NCBI GenBank assembly: GCA_018819105.1
Contig: JAHJQV010000050.1
Coordinates: 1-56,867, forward strand
Length of the DNA stretch: 56,867 bases
Direction of reading: 5' to 3'
Source of the DNA: Gammaproteobacteria bacterium
GTDB taxonomy: Bacteria > Pseudomonadota > Gammaproteobacteria > Xanthomonadales > Wenzhouxiangellaceae
Below the pieces are notes generated by a model. It saw nothing but the letters and a program-made list of their open reading frames with translations, was not told the DNA's origin and ran no database searches. Positions 10,401 to 19,785 of the stretch are shown here, piece by piece. Both the position numbers and the translations under genes were made by a program. Each line of letters begins with the position of its first letter. Position 1 is the stretch's first letter.

Positions 10401-10737
10401 CCTGGTATTTCTCCAGTACCCCGTGCTTGACCAGATCCAGCGCGCAATTCAACGCGGTCTGTCCACCCATGGTTGGCAGCACCGCATCGGGCCGCTCCAG
10501 CTCAATGATTCTGGCCACCGTCTGCCAGCGCACCGGTTCCACGTAGACGGCATCGGCCATGCCGGGATCGGTCATGATGGTGGCCGGATTGGAATTGACC
10601 AGGATCACCCGGTAGCCTTCCTCCCGCAGCGCCTTGCAGGCCTGGGCACCGGAATAGTCGAACTCGCAGGCCTGGCCGATGACAATGGGGCCGGCACCAA
10701 TGATGAGAATGCTGTGCAGGTCGTTACGCTTGGGCAT
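7486..10737 (-). CDS. carB: Carbamoyl-phosphate synthase large subunit
   Basis: CarB makes carbamoyl phosphate from bicarbonate, ATP and ammonia delivered by CarA, feeding pyrimidine and arginine synthesis. 1083 residues, full length. The N-terminal ATP-grasp half begins [20 protein letters not shown] and includes [11 protein letters not shown] and [19 protein letters not shown]. The second, homologous half has [20 protein letters not shown] and [21 protein letters not shown]-terminal allosteric domain ([38 protein letters not shown]) is where UMP and ornithine bind in characterised homologues. It overlaps the end of carA by 14 bases. Confidence 0.98.
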   Translation of the reverse strand: MPKRNDLHSILIIGAGPIVIGQACEFDYSGAQACKALREEGYRVILVNSNPATIMTDPGMADAVYVEPVRWQTVARIIELERPDAVLPTMGGQTALNCALDLVKHGVLEKYQVELIGAQPEAIQTAEDRLLFRDAMVDIGLDVPRAHIVSNMEDAFDKQADIGFPVIIRPAYTLGGSGGGVAYNMDEFERITRHGLEMSPISQVLLDESLLGWKEFEMEVVRDRADNCIIICSIENVDAMGIHTGDSITVAPAQTLTDKEYQVMRDASLAVLRRIGVETGGSNVQFAINPDDGRMVVIEMNPRVSRSSALASKATGFPIAKVAAKLAVGYTLDELRNEITGGLTPSSFEPAIDYVVTKIPRFAFEKFPAANAVLTTQMKSVGEAMAIGRTFKESLQKALCSMETDLTGLDPIMDTSLLQADSESMARLKLELKEASSDRLRYVADAFRVGLALDEIQSLTGIDPWFLYQIEELIEDEHALQQMRPEQLGAAHWQHLKRNGFSDERLASLLQLDQHAVRELRQQHGVTPVYLRVDTCAAEFPTDTAYLYSSYESDCEARPSERRKIMILGGGPNRIGQGIEFDYCCVHAAYALREAGFETIMVNCNPETVSTDYDTSDRLYFEPLTLERVLDIHALEQPVGVIVQFGGQTPLKLARDLEAAGVNIIGTSPDAIDLAEDRERFQQLLQKLGLRQPPNRTARNEEDALRLAEEIGYPLVVRPSYVLGGRAMDIVNSATELKRYIRDAVHVSNRSPVLLDRFLDHAIEVDVDAVCDGEQVLIGGIMEHIEQAGVHSGDSSCCLPPWSLSRALQDRLREQTRQLGLGIGVVGLMNVQFAIRGEEIFVLEVNPRAARTVPFVSKVIGTPLAKAAALCMVGKTLSAQGLTAELVPDFFAIKEPVFPFIRFPGVDPILGPEMRSTGEVMGVGDSFGEASYRAHAGAGTALPEIGRAFLSVRDADKPHLLPIAQQLLARGFSVVATSGTADFLQQHQLACAQVNKVIEGRPHIVDMIINDEIQFIVNTTEGRQAIADSYSIRREALQHRVNYSTTLAGASATLKALDYDGTEQVRCLQALHQQLSIVTDCQE

Positions 10738-11896
10738 GGTGCTGCTCCATCAGATCAACAAAACGCTGGAACAGGGGCTCCAGGTCGTGCGGGCCGGGGC
10801 TGGCTTCGGGATGCCCCTGGAAACCGAACACCGGCAGGTCCTGGTGCGCGATGCCCTGCAGACTGCCGTCAAACAGCGAGCGATGGGTGGGCACGACGCC
10901 ATCCGGCAGGCTGCTTTCATCCACGGCAAAGCCATGGTTCTGGCTGCTGATCAGCACCTGGCCGCTGGCCAGGTCCTGCACCGGATGGTTGGCACCGTGA
11001 TGGCCGAACTTCATTTTCTGCGTGCGTGCACCCAGCGCCAGTGCCAGCAACTGATGCCCCAGGCAAATGCCGAACAACGGCAGGCGCTGCTGCAGCAATG
11101 CACGGATGGTGGCCACCGCATCGCCACAGGCATCGGGATCACCCGGCCCATTGGCCAGAAACACACCATCGGGCTGCAGCGCCATGATGTCGGCGGCGCT
11201 GGTGCTGCCCGGCACCACGGTCAGCTCACAGCCGTGCTCGTGCAGCAGCCGGAGAATGTTGTATTTGACGCCGTAATCGATGGCGACCACGCGAAACCTG
11301 GCGTCTGCCAGCTGGCCAGCGGCCAGATGCTTCTGCCAGTGCACTGCGCCCTCGCGCCAGGCATAAGCGGCGTGGCAGGTCACCTGCGGCACCAGATCCT
11401 GCCCCAGCATGGCCGGACAGGATTGTGCTGCCTGCAGCGCCTGCTGTGCGTGCTCCTCGCTGATCATGGCCTGGTGGTCGTCGGCCAGCGCCAGAATGCA
11501 GCCACCCATGGCTCCGTGCTCACGCAGACGCCGAGTCAATGCGCGGGTGTCGACATTGCCGATGGCGACCACGTTTTCATCACGGAGAAACTGCGGCAGG
11601 CTGTAGCGGCCGCGCCAGTTGCTCCACTGGCGCGGGCAATCGCGCACGATCAGGCCACCTGCCTGCGCCTTGGCCGATTCCATGTCATCGGCATTCACGC
11701 CCACATTGCCGACATGCGCGGTCGTCAAGGTGACCAGCTGACCGGCATAGGACGGATCGGTAAGAATCTCCTGGTAACCGCTCATCGCGGTGTTAAACAC
11801 CACCTCACCCACTGCCATGCCGGCAGCACCAATGGAACGACCGGGCATGAGAGTGCCGTCGGCCAGAGCCAGAACTGCGTTGTTGTGTTTGATCAT
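10724..11896 (-). CDS. carA: Carbamoyl-phosphate synthase small subunit (glutaminase)
   Basis: CarA hydrolyses glutamine and channels ammonia to CarB. 390 residues, usual size. The N-terminal CPSase_sm domain includes [20 protein letters not shown]; the C-terminal class I glutamine amidotransferase has the nucleophile Cys278 in GICLGHQ and His362/Glu364 in [10 protein letters not shown]. Gly/Asn residues of LANGPGDP are also present. It is the first gene of the carA-carB-greA run; a good sigma-70 promoter lies 24 bases upstream of the start. No dapB is found before it, unlike in many relatives. Confidence 0.98.
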   Translation of the reverse strand: MIKHNNAVLALADGTLMPGRSIGAAGMAVGEVVFNTAMSGYQEILTDPSYAGQLVTLTTAHVGNVGVNADDMESAKAQAGGLIVRDCPRQWSNWRGRYSLPQFLRDENVVAIGNVDTRALTRRLREHGAMGGCILALADDHQAMISEEHAQQALQAAQSCPAMLGQDLVPQVTCHAAYAWREGAVHWQKHLAAGQLADARFRVVAIDYGVKYNILRLLHEHGCELTVVPGSTSAADIMALQPDGVFLANGPGDPDACGDAVATIRALLQQRLPLFGICLGHQLLALALGARTQKMKFGHHGANHPVQDLASGQVLISSQNHGFAVDESSLPDGVVPTHRSLFDGSLQGIAHQDLPVFGFQGHPEASPGPHDLEPLFQRFVDLMEQHHAQA

Positions 11897-11919
11897 GGCG
11901 CGCTCGCTGTTTCACCAGA

Positions 11920-11947
11920 CTGTAGCACAGACTGGCAGGTGGTCAAT
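11920..11947 (-). promoter_or_regulatory. Sigma-70 promoter of carAB
   Basis: On the minus strand -35 TTGACC (11942-11947) and -10 TACAGT (11920-11925) are separated by 16 bases, giving a short leader to the carA ATG. A perfect TATAAT (12016-12021) further upstream, with only a weak -35, may be a second promoter, reminiscent of the tandem carAB promoters known in E. coli. I see no convincing ArgR box. The rest of 11948-12192 holds nothing gene-like. Confidence 0.6.
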
Positions 11948-12192
11948 TGATTGTCGAACAGGTGACGATGGTCATTTGCAGGCTGACGAAGCATGTTGCC
12001 TGCGGCTGGATAGATATTATACCCTGAGCGGGGCTCCAATAACCAGCGTGCCTCTTGCCAGCGCCTACATGAAAGCGCATACAGGCACACGTTGTCTTTG
12101 CGAGAGGGTGAATGTGGTTGTAGAAAAGGCGCTGACATCCAGTGCCAGCGCCAAAGAACAACATCGAGTTAATGGATGTTATCTGCTACCTG

Positions 12193-13128
12193 CTATTCGG
12201 TGCGGCATATCAGCGTGCATGCCTGCTCATCGCAGGACCAGCCACAGCCGCTGCCACCACTTCCGCCCCCGGGGGCACCAAATAACAACCTGTCGGCGAC
12301 ACTCAGCTGATTGGATGCATTTGTGCTGGACTCTCCCCCTCGAAAGAAGAAACTGCCATTAACATTGACTTCAGTTTGTCGTCTTGGGATTTCATTCTGA
12401 TCATTGTCTCTTAAAGATCCTTCAACAAGATCCAGCTCATTCAATTCATTGAGCTTCCATAGACCGATGGAGCCATCTGGAAAATTGACAATCACTTCAA
12501 ACTCGAAGTCAACGACAAATGAGTTGCTGAACAATTGAGACAGCTTATCAATCGTTATCAAAGTAAACGATATGATTGGATTGTTATTCTGGATCCATAG
12601 CCCAATATCAAGATCATCACGGTTTGTTCTTACATCGAATGCTGTATTAATGTCACGAACCGCCCCCAATGGCAGATTCACTTCCAAACCAGCGCTCATA
12701 GAACGCGCTCTTAGCGGGCCGGTAATGCCGAAAACTTCGTCAAGCATCAATTTGTAATCAGCAAATAGCGTCAGCTCAGACGAAAAAGGCTGCACTTCTG
12801 CAATAGTATGATCCGGCAGATTGAATCCCGCACCCTGTTGCGGGTCTTTTTCGCTGTCGCGTAATTTTTTAAAGTACAGCTTTTGCTGCTCAGGTGACAG
12901 GGGAATACCACCAGGGGTGTAAAAAATCAGGAACTTGCGAAGCTGATCCTGACCACGATCAATCACAAAGTAAGTCAGCTCAGTCCGCAGACCATTGGTT
13001 GCATCAACCACCATGGCATTTTCTGCCGCTGTACTGCAGGCAAAGCACTCATCGCCCAAGCTGAATGCAGAAACATTCGAAGCAAGCATTAAACCCAATG
13101 CGTTGACAAGAAAGCATTGTAATCTCAT
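12193..13128 (-). CDS. Secreted protein of unknown function with Gly-rich, Cys-rich C-terminus
   Basis: 311 residues, not recognised. The ATG at 13126-13128 follows AGGAG by seven bases and begins a clear signal peptide (MRLQCFLVNALGLML, then ASNVSAFS), so the product is exported. The mature N-terminus has a CFAC pair; the C-terminus has a Gly/Ser linker followed by a small cysteine-rich tail (Cys at GCGWSC, QACTLIC). The middle looks beta-rich and hydrophobic. Base composition is clearly more AT-rich than carA and rsmI on either side, and it sits alone between two core transcripts, which suggests acquired DNA. A longer in-frame upstream extension exists but has no ribosome binding site. No function is proposed. 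Confidence 0.75.
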   Translation of the reverse strand: MRLQCFLVNALGLMLASNVSAFSLGDECFACSTAAENAMVVDATNGLRTELTYFVIDRGQDQLRKFLIFYTPGGIPLSPEQQKLYFKKLRDSEKDPQQGAGFNLPDHTIAEVQPFSSELTLFADYKLMLDEVFGITGPLRARSMSAGLEVNLPLGAVRDINTAFDVRTNRDDLDIGLWIQNNNPIISFTLITIDKLSQLFSNSFVVDFEFEVIVNFPDGSIGLWKLNELNELDLVEGSLRDNDQNEIPRRQTEVNVNGSFFFRGGESSTNASNQLSVADRLLFGAPGGGSGGSGCGWSCDEQACTLICRTE

Positions 13129-13294
13129 AACGGTTCTCCTTTTTTGATGACGTTGGGACAGCGCAGATCCTCTGCGTATATGCACATCCAATACGTACCC
13201 TTTCTGCCCCACCAAAATACTAAAAAAAAACCAAAATGCTGTCAAGTTCGTTTTTTCTTCACTCATGATACGCCCATATTCGCACAGCAGAGAA

Positions 13295-14146
13295 TCACTT
13301 TTTCATCGACAAGGTATACAGATCATTCCGGTTCACGCCCAGATGGGTGGCCAGCAGGCCGGCTGCCTGACGTGGCGGCAGGTGCTCGCACAGGGCTTTG
13401 TGCAGCGCAATCATCGCTGGCGGGATGGCAGCATTGCTGGCGCTGGCAGGCATGCCTGCCAGCAGCAGCACATGCTCGCCGCGTTGCTGATCGGGATCGG
13501 CCAGCAGGCCGGCTTCCAGCTCAGCCAGAGTGGTCAGGGCGGTGACTTCGAATGCCTTGGTCAGCTCCCGTGAATGGGCGACTTCACGCTGGTCTCCGAA
13601 CACCTCGCGCATGGCGCGCACGGTGTCCAGCAGGCGTTTGGGAGATTCATAAAAGATCAGTGTGGCGTGGCTCTGCGTCAGTGCCTGCAGGCGCTGGCTG
13701 CGGGCAGCGGCCTTAGGCGGCAGAAAACCGATGAAACAGAACTGATCGCTGGGCAAGCCGGCCACCGACAAGGCGGCCATGGCGGCGCAGGGACCGGGCA
13801 CCGCCAGCACCTGCACACCATGCTGGTGACAGGCGCGCACCAGGCGGTAGCCGGGATCGGAAATCAGCGGCGTGCCGGCATCACTGATCAGGGCCATGCG
13901 CTGGCCTGTCTGCAACCGCTCAATCAGCTTTTGCACACTGGCCAGTTCGTTGTGCTCGTGCAGCGCCTGCAGCGGGGTGACGATCTGATAGGCCTGCAGC
14001 AGTTTACGGCTGTGCCGGGTGTCTTCGCACAGGATCAGGTCCACCGTCTGCAAAGTGGTGATGGCGCGCTGTGACAGGTCTTCCAGATTGCCGATCGGTG
14101 TTGCCACGACGCTGAGCGTGGACGGTGCGGGCTGCAGGCTGCTCAT
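13295..14146 (-). CDS. rsmI: 16S rRNA 2'-O-ribose C1402 methyltransferase RsmI
   Basis: RsmI methylates C1402 of 16S rRNA with S-adenosylmethionine. 283 residues, normal length. The tetrapyrrole-methylase-fold signatures are VVATPIGNLEDLSQRA at the N-terminus, ILCEDTRHSRKLL, LISDAGTPLISDPGYRLV near residues 86-103 and PGPCAAMAALSVAGLP. It is divergent from lpoA, the standard arrangement in Gammaproteobacteria. The 76-base gap between the two starts contains a 15-base palindrome (14225-14239, GCGCTATCATAGCGC) that could be a shared regulatory site. Confidence 0.96.
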   Translation of the reverse strand: MSSLQPAPSTLSVVATPIGNLEDLSQRAITTLQTVDLILCEDTRHSRKLLQAYQIVTPLQALHEHNELASVQKLIERLQTGQRMALISDAGTPLISDPGYRLVRACHQHGVQVLAVPGPCAAMAALSVAGLPSDQFCFIGFLPPKAAARSQRLQALTQSHATLIFYESPKRLLDTVRAMREVFGDQREVAHSRELTKAFEVTALTTLAELEAGLLADPDQQRGEHVLLLAGMPASASNAAIPPAMIALHKALCEHLPPRQAAGLLATHLGVNRNDLYTLSMKK

Positions 14147-14297
14147 GCCTGAGATGTGGCGCAGTCTCTTCCTGCCAGGCTCTGCCTGACGGGTGCTGCG
14201 ATGACGGGAACGATCATGCTCATTGCGCTATCATAGCGCCATGACCGCAGCAGCGACAGACACAGCTCAACTCATGGAGTGGACGACCACAGCGCCA

Positions 14298-16256
14298 ATG
14301 CGCGCTGGACTGGGCAAGGCCGCACTGCTTTGGTGCGCCGTGCTGCTGCAGGCCTGCCAACCCACCCCCACGCTGCGCGATGCCGGGACATCCATCTCGC
14401 CGCAACAGCAGGCACAGCTGGATCAGGCCAGCACAGCCCTGCGCAGCGGCCAGCCGCTGCTGGCTGCCGAACAGTTTGCGCAATTGGCCCAGGCCGATGC
14501 CGAACGGCGGGCAGGCTGGCAGCTGCGGCAGGCTGATGCGCTCTATCAGGGCGGCGACTATCAGCGCAGCAGCAGTGTGCTGGAATTGATTGATGGCAGC
14601 ACGCTGGCCCCCGATGAACTGGCCCTGCTGCATTTGCTGCAAACCGAAAATGCCATCGCCAGCATGGACTTCACCGGCATGCAGCAGGCGGCGGCGACAT
14701 TTCGCCGCAGCCAGACGCAACTGGCCGCACAGTATCTGCCCCGGGCTGAGGCTGTTTCAGCGCTGCTTCAGCATGCCATTGACAGTCGCGCGCAGCTGGC
14801 TCTCGCCGTGCTACAGCAATCCTGGCCTGATGCGCTGTTGCGGGAAACGGCATTTGCCACGCTGGCGGAATCCGCTTTCACGCAACTGGCACAGGAGTTT
14901 GGCCACAGCGATGACGTCGCTCGCGGCTGGCTGGCTGCCGCTGCAGACGCCAGACAGCTCAGTGTGACCGGGCATTTTGAACTGCACTGGCAGGCATCGG
15001 CACCACAGCAGCTGCTGCAGGCTCCACGCAGCGATGAGCAGCAGGCGTTTGCTGAGCTGTATGTGCAGGCGCAATCCTTTCCACAGCGCATTGCCGTGAT
15101 CCTGCCGCAGTCGGGCAATCTGCAGTCGGCGGCAGAGGCCATCCGCATGGGCATCATCAGTGCCTGGTCTCTGTTGCCGGCAGCATCCCGTCCGGCGCTG
15201 CGCTTTATTGCTGCCGATCAGGGCATCACCGGGGCCTATTACGAGGCTCTGGAGTGGCGCAGCGATCTGTTGCTGGGGCCGCTGGCGGCCGAACAGGTCA
15301 GCGCCATGCGCGACCTGCCCGACCGCAGCATACCCATGCTGGCACTGAACCTGCCGGCAGAGTTGAGCACCAGCCCCCAGGTCAACCCGCCGGTCAATTC
15401 ACAAAACAGCACAAATACCAGTGACGGTGATGATGACAGCATGACGGCCGCCGACACCGGCATGAGCATGTCGGCACGAGCAGCGCTCCCGGCATTGGCC
15501 AGCAGTCATTATTTCGCCCTGCCACCGGAGGACTCAGCCAGCGCTGCCGCCGCCTGGATGCGGCAACTGGGCCATCGCAAGGTGGTCGCGCTGGCCGCCG
15601 ATGACAACATCGGCCAGCGCCAGCTGCAGGCCTTCAGCCAGGCACTGCAGCAACACGATGGCAGCGTGTTGCGTGAGCTGCTGTTTGATCCCGCCACAAT
15701 TGAATTCACCAGTCTGCTGAACACCGTGCTGGGTCTGCAGAACAGTCTGCAGCGTCATCAGCAACTGCAGGATCTGCTGGGCCTGGAATTGGGCTTTCAG
15801 GCGCGCGCCGACGACAACATCGATGCCCTGTTTGTCGCCGCCGACCGCCGCCAGGCCAGATTGCTGGTGCCACAGCTGAAGTTTGTTGATGCCGATTATC
15901 TGCCGGTGTTTGTCACCGAACGCAGCTATGCCGCCGGCCGTGACAGCAGCAACGACCGCGATCTGGAAGCGGTGCACATCACCCTGCCTGGCTGGCAGCT
16001 CGGCGCGCCACCGCTGCCGCCTCTGCAGCAGGTGCAGGACTGGTATCCACCGGCCCGCAATGAGATCGTGGCGCGCCTGTTCGGACTGGGTCGCGACAGC
16101 CTGCTGCTGAGCGCTCACCGCCAGCGCCTGCAGGGAGACACGGCGGTGCGACTGCAGGCCGCCAGCGGCGAACTCTACATCGACCAGACCGGCATTGTGC
16201 GACGCGAGCTGCAGCGCGCACGCTACCGCAATGGCGTCATTACGCTGGTTGAGTAA
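14298..16256 (+). CDS. lpoA: Penicillin-binding protein activator LpoA
   Basis: LpoA is an outer-membrane lipoprotein that activates the peptidoglycan synthase PBP1A from outside. The ATG at 14298 gives a classic lipoprotein signal, MRAGLGKAALL then a lipobox ending LLQAC with the lipidated Cys at residue 20. Earlier in-frame ATGs (14241, 14274) would place an unusually long charged stretch before it; none has a good ribosome binding site. About 652 residues: an Ala/Gln-rich helical TPR-like N-domain, then the periplasmic-binding-protein-like domain from about residue 260 (RIAVILPQSGNLQSAAEAIRMG). A Ser/Asn/Thr-rich insert lies around residues 355-390. yraN follows after nine bases. Confidence 0.9.
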   Translation: MRAGLGKAALLWCAVLLQACQPTPTLRDAGTSISPQQQAQLDQASTALRSGQPLLAAEQFAQLAQADAERRAGWQLRQADALYQGGDYQRSSSVLELIDGSTLAPDELALLHLLQTENAIASMDFTGMQQAAATFRRSQTQLAAQYLPRAEAVSALLQHAIDSRAQLALAVLQQSWPDALLRETAFATLAESAFTQLAQEFGHSDDVARGWLAAAADARQLSVTGHFELHWQASAPQQLLQAPRSDEQQAFAELYVQAQSFPQRIAVILPQSGNLQSAAEAIRMGIISAWSLLPAASRPALRFIAADQGITGAYYEALEWRSDLLLGPLAAEQVSAMRDLPDRSIPMLALNLPAELSTSPQVNPPVNSQNSTNTSDGDDDSMTAADTGMSMSARAALPALASSHYFALPPEDSASAAAAWMRQLGHRKVVALAADDNIGQRQLQAFSQALQQHDGSVLRELLFDPATIEFTSLLNTVLGLQNSLQRHQQLQDLLGLELGFQARADDNIDALFVAADRRQARLLVPQLKFVDADYLPVFVTERSYAAGRDSSNDRDLEAVHITLPGWQLGAPPLPPLQQVQDWYPPARNEIVARLFGLGRDSLLLSAHRQRLQGDTAVRLQAASGELYIDQTGIVRRELQRARYRNGVITLVE

Positions 16257-16265
16257 GCCCGCATC

Positions 16266-16649
16266 ATGCTGCAGCTGCGCAAGCCGACCGCGAAGCAACG
16301 CCAGGGACGCGCTGCCGAACAGCTGGCACAGCGCTTTCTGCAGCAGCACGGCCTGCGCCGGGTGACCAGCAATTACCATTGCCGACACGGCGAAATCGAC
16401 CTGATCATGCGTGACGATGACGGCCTGGTATTTGTGGAAGTGCGCTACCGCAGTCGCGCCGGCCACGGCAGTGGCCTGGACAGCATTGACCATTTCAAAC
16501 AGCAGCGCCTGTTGCAGGCCGCCCGCCATTACCTGGCCAAACACCCACGCTGGCTGAACCGCCCGTGCCGGTTTGATGTCATCAGCATTGACGGCGCACT
16601 GGAGATGTCTGCGGTGCAGTGGATCAGCAACGCCATTTCGGAGAATTGA
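16266..16649 (+). CDS. yraN: UPF0102 / YraN family endonuclease-fold protein
   Basis: 127-residue YraN protein with the core of a Holliday-junction-resolvase-like nuclease fold: RGRAAEQLAQRFLQQHG, the catalytic-type motif GEIDLIMRDDDGLVFVEVRYR (Asp plus ExK-like E-V-R) and a C-terminal RFDVISID. Its cellular role is not established. It stands between lpoA and dolP, as in many relatives, and its stop is directly followed by the dolP ATG. The diaA gene that separates yraN and dolP in E. coli is missing here. Confidence 0.93.
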   Translation: MLQLRKPTAKQRQGRAAEQLAQRFLQQHGLRRVTSNYHCRHGEIDLIMRDDDGLVFVEVRYRSRAGHGSGLDSIDHFKQQRLLQAARHYLAKHPRWLNRPCRFDVISIDGALEMSAVQWISNAISEN

Positions 16650-17321
16650 ATGAACCATCACATCATCCAGCAAGCTGTCTGCACGCGCCTGGCCATGGTG
16701 CTGCTCGCACTGATTGCACTAACCCAGCTGGCCGGTTGCGTGGTGGCTGCGGTCGGCGGTGCTGCGGTCGCCGGATCGGCCGTGCATGACCGGCGCAGCT
16801 TCGGCACCGTGATCAACGACGAAAACATCGAGATTTCGGTTACCGATGCCCTGTACAGCAAGCCAGAGATCAAACGCAGCGATCGCATCAAGGTGGTCAG
16901 CGTCAACGGCATCGTGCTGCTGGCCGGCGAGATCGACAGCGAGGAGAAGAAGCAGTTTGCCGGCGAGGTGGCCGGACGCATCGAGGACGTGCGCAAAGTG
17001 GTGAATGAACTGGTGGTGACCGACACCATCGCCGGGGTCGGTACCCGCACAAGCGACAGCTGGCTGACCACGCGCGTAAAGACTGCACTGTTCGGCGTCG
17101 ACATCGATGGATTTGATCCGACCCGGGTTAATGTCACCACCGCCAGCGGCCGGGTTTACCTGCAGGGCATGGTCACCGTCGCAGAGGGTGAGGCCGCCGC
17201 TCAGGAGGCGAGCACGGTGGGCGGGGTAAAACAGGTGGTGAAAGTGTTTGAATACATTGAACCCGCATCGGATGCACCGCAGCTGGAAGGCGAGCTCGGT
17301 CGCGCTGACGAGGAGACTTAA
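16650..17321 (+). CDS. dolP: Outer-membrane lipoprotein DolP (dual BON domain)
   Basis: 223 residues. The lipoprotein signal ends LAGC (Cys at about residue 30). Two BON domains follow (about 56-124 and 135-205), each with the typical pattern VVSVNGIVLLAGEI and VTTASGRVYLQGMV. DolP helps keep the outer membrane intact and acts near the BAM complex and division site in E. coli. It starts directly at the yraN stop, so translation is probably coupled. A Glu-rich tail follows the second BON domain. The stop overlaps the end of the convergent ATP-grasp gene by four bases, with no terminator hairpin in between. Confidence 0.93.
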   Translation: MNHHIIQQAVCTRLAMVLLALIALTQLAGCVVAAVGGAAVAGSAVHDRRSFGTVINDENIEISVTDALYSKPEIKRSDRIKVVSVNGIVLLAGEIDSEEKKQFAGEVAGRIEDVRKVVNELVVTDTIAGVGTRTSDSWLTTRVKTALFGVDIDGFDPTRVNVTTASGRVYLQGMVTVAEGEAAAQEASTVGGVKQVVKVFEYIEPASDAPQLEGELGRADEET

Positions 17322-18265
17322 GTGATCTTTGCCACGCAGGCCAGGCGTTCCTCCAGACTCATGCTTTCCGGCTCACCCAGCGCATCCACCCGCTGCAGGC
17401 GCTTTCTCAGACCGCACTGATTGGCGATCTGGATGGCCAGCCCGGGCCGTGCATTCAACTCCAGCACCTGCGGCCCGTGGCGTTCATCCAGCACGATGTC
17501 CACGCCCAGATAGCCCAGCGGTATCGCCTGCTGACAGCGCGCCGCCATGGCCAGCAGATCCGGCCAGTCAGGAATTGAGAAATCGTTGATGCTGGCACCG
17601 CTGTCGGGATGCAGTTCCACCACATGGTTCTGCATGACGCCGGCATGGGTGACACCGCTGACCAGATCCACACCAACACCGATCGCGCCCTGATGCAAAT
17701 TGGCCCGACCACCGGACATCCGCGTCGGTACCCGCATCATGGCCATCACCGGAATACCGCGATAGACAATCACGCGAATGTCGGGCACACCGAACGGCGC
17801 TATCGACTTGAGCACCTCGGCCGGTTCGATCAGGGTTTCAAACATGGCCGCATCGGGCTGGCCGCCCAGCGAATACATGCCGTTGAGGATGCCGGAGACA
17901 TGAAACTGGATGTCATCCAGCGAATAGGCTGAGCCACCGGCGGAGATCCAGCGCTGGTTGCGCCGGGCCACAATGACGATGATGCCGTCGCCGCCACTGC
18001 CGGACGCCGGCTTGATGGCAAACTTGTCCAGCTGCTGCAGGCGCTTGTCCAGATGTCCGGCCTCGTACTGGCCGCGAATGCTGTCGAGCAGCACCGGCAC
18101 GGCAATACCGCGTTGCTGCAGCATGCGTTTGCACTGGATCTTGTCATCCACCAATGGATACAGACGACGCTGGTTGCGGGTCATGATGTAGCAGGCATTG
18201 CGTGCGTTTAAGCCCAGCACACCGGCACGCCGCAGGTCGCGATAGCGGCTGATCGGGTTCATCAT
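17318..18265 (-). CDS. Alpha-L-glutamate ligase-like ATP-grasp protein
   Basis: 315 residues. RimK-related ATP-grasp ligase of the type described as alpha-L-glutamate ligase-like. Visible features: KFAIKPASGSGGDGIIVI (ATP-binding loop and lysine), ETLIEPAEVL, DIRVIVYRGIPVMAMMRVP, and the metal-binding signature LELNARPGLAIQIAN near the C-terminus. Such enzymes join an amino acid to a peptide or protein carboxyl through an acyl phosphate. Its start overlaps the stop of the preceding 7TM gene as ATGA. The operon of retropepsin, 7TM inactive transglutaminase and ATP-grasp ligase has been predicted from comparative genomics to form a peptide-modifying and processing system; substrate unknown. Confidence 0.88.
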   Translation of the reverse strand: MMNPISRYRDLRRAGVLGLNARNACYIMTRNQRRLYPLVDDKIQCKRMLQQRGIAVPVLLDSIRGQYEAGHLDKRLQQLDKFAIKPASGSGGDGIIVIVARRNQRWISAGGSAYSLDDIQFHVSGILNGMYSLGGQPDAAMFETLIEPAEVLKSIAPFGVPDIRVIVYRGIPVMAMMRVPTRMSGGRANLHQGAIGVGVDLVSGVTHAGVMQNHVVELHPDSGASINDFSIPDWPDLLAMAARCQQAIPLGYLGVDIVLDERHGPQVLELNARPGLAIQIANQCGLRKRLQRVDALGEPESMSLEERLACVAKIT

Positions 18266-19785
18266 TGACTTATGCTGAGTTCGCGGAAGCGGATCAATTC
18301 GGTGAGACGATAACCGGAATAGCGACCACAGGCGATGGTCAATCCCAGCACCACCAGCAGCGATTCCGGAAACACGAACACCAGATGCCTCACCACATCC
18401 AGCCCCATGACCAAATAGGCCAGCACGGTGATCACCGCCGAGCCGGCACTTTCGATCATGGCATCACCGGGACCACGCTCTTCCCAGACAATGGTCATGC
18501 GCTCGATCACCATGGCCAGGATCACCATTGGGAACAGCCCGATGGACAGCCCGACCTCCCATTCCAGCGCGGCACTGAACAGGCTGATCAGCAGCATCAG
18601 CATGACCACAATGGTCACCATCGCTGCCAGCCTCGGCACCAGCAGCAGACGCAAGCGCTCCAGGTACATGCGCAGAATCAGTCCTACCGCGATAACCAGA
18701 CCAAACAGCACCAGCCCGGCGAGCAGACCGGTTTCACGAAACGCCAGCGCAATCAGCACAGGCATGAAGGTGCCGAATGCGCGCAGACCGATAAAATTGC
18801 GCATCAGCACCAGCACCAGCGCCCCCAGCGGTACCAGCAGCAACGTGGCATACACCGACTGCGCCTGCAATGGCAGTTGCTTCAGTGACAATGCAGCCAG
18901 ACCGGAATCATGTTCATCCGCACGCCGTTCGGCCAGCTCAAGGCTGGTCACCAGATTGCGTCGCACCGACCACTGCAGACTGGTGATTTCCGCACCACGC
19001 GCGGTCACCGCCGGGGTATCACCCAGCCACCAGACCAGCAGATTGTCCGGCAGCATTTCATCGCCAGTGACCGGATCAAAAAACAGCCATTGCTGTTCGT
19101 TGTGAACCGCCAGCCACGGCGTCAGCTCAGACTGGCGTTCGGATTCCACCAGCAGCAGCCCGTTGATCTGCAGGGAAGGAATGCGCGCCGCCGCCAGCAG
19201 GGTTTGTGCGACCTCGGTTTTTTTTCCGGTATACTCCGGCGAATTCAGAAACAGGCTGATCTCTTCGCTGGGTGCACTGGCATTGATTTCCGCAATGATG
19301 GCGGTGGCAAACGATGCGATGTCGGCAGATTTCTGCCGTGCCCGATCGGTCACCGAACGCATCGCGGTGGCGAACGGCTCATCCAGGCGAGGCACATCGG
19401 GATAGGCCGGAACCGGCGCAAAAGCCTGATTTTCCGGATCACGATAGAACTGTGCACGGTAATAGAGGGTGCTGCTGGAGCCACTGCGGCGTATGCTCCA
19501 GGTGGCACTGCGCTGATCGGGTTTGTCCTGCACATCCAGACCGAAACCGCGCGAAATAAAATCCTCACGCAGGCGGGCCAGGCCCGGCGTTTTGTCCGGC
19601 AACTTCAGCGTCAGCTTGACCGGTCCTTCTTCCGGATCAATGCGCACCCGCGCCTGTACTGTCCAGGTTTCGTCCTCGGCACCCGGCAGCAATGGATAAC
19701 CATAGACTTCGACCCGCCAGATGATCAACGCGACACCCGCCACCACCAGCAGCAGGCTGAGCCACATCCAGTGTCGCATCTGCAT
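18262..19785 (-). CDS. Inactive transglutaminase fused to seven transmembrane helices (UUP1 family)
   Basis: 507 residues. One N-terminal membrane anchor (HWMWLSLLLVVAGVALIIW), a periplasmic transglutaminase-like domain to about residue 300, then about seven hydrophobic segments to the end. The only cysteine lies near the C-terminus (LTIACGRYSG), so the papain-like nucleophile is absent, consistent with the inactive transglutaminase class. I chose the ATG at 19783-19785, which overlaps the previous stop as TAATG and has AGGACA before it; a longer in-frame start would overlap the retropepsin gene. It is probably a membrane platform that binds a peptide substrate for the flanking protease and ligase. 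Confidence 0.85.
   Translation of the reverse strand: MQMRHWMWLSLLLVVAGVALIIWRVEVYGYPLLPGAEDETWTVQARVRIDPEEGPVKLTLKLPDKTPGLARLREDFISRGFGLDVQDKPDQRSATWSIRRSGSSSTLYYRAQFYRDPENQAFAPVPAYPDVPRLDEPFATAMRSVTDRARQKSADIASFATAIIAEINASAPSEEISLFLNSPEYTGKKTEVAQTLLAAARIPSLQINGLLLVESERQSELTPWLAVHNEQQWLFFDPVTGDEMLPDNLLVWWLGDTPAVTARGAEITSLQWSVRRNLVTSLELAERRADEHDSGLAALSLKQLPLQAQSVYATLLLVPLGALVLVLMRNFIGLRAFGTFMPVLIALAFRETGLLAGLVLFGLVIAVGLILRMYLERLRLLLVPRLAAMVTIVVMLMLLISLFSAALEWEVGLSIGLFPMVILAMVIERMTIVWEERGPGDAMIESAGSAVITVLAYLVMGLDVVRHLVFVFPESLLVVLGLTIACGRYSGYRLTELIRFRELSISQ

Noticed and set aside
15534-16673. Minus-strand frame opposite lpoA and yraN
   Set aside because: Overlaps two confident genes and shows no known motif.
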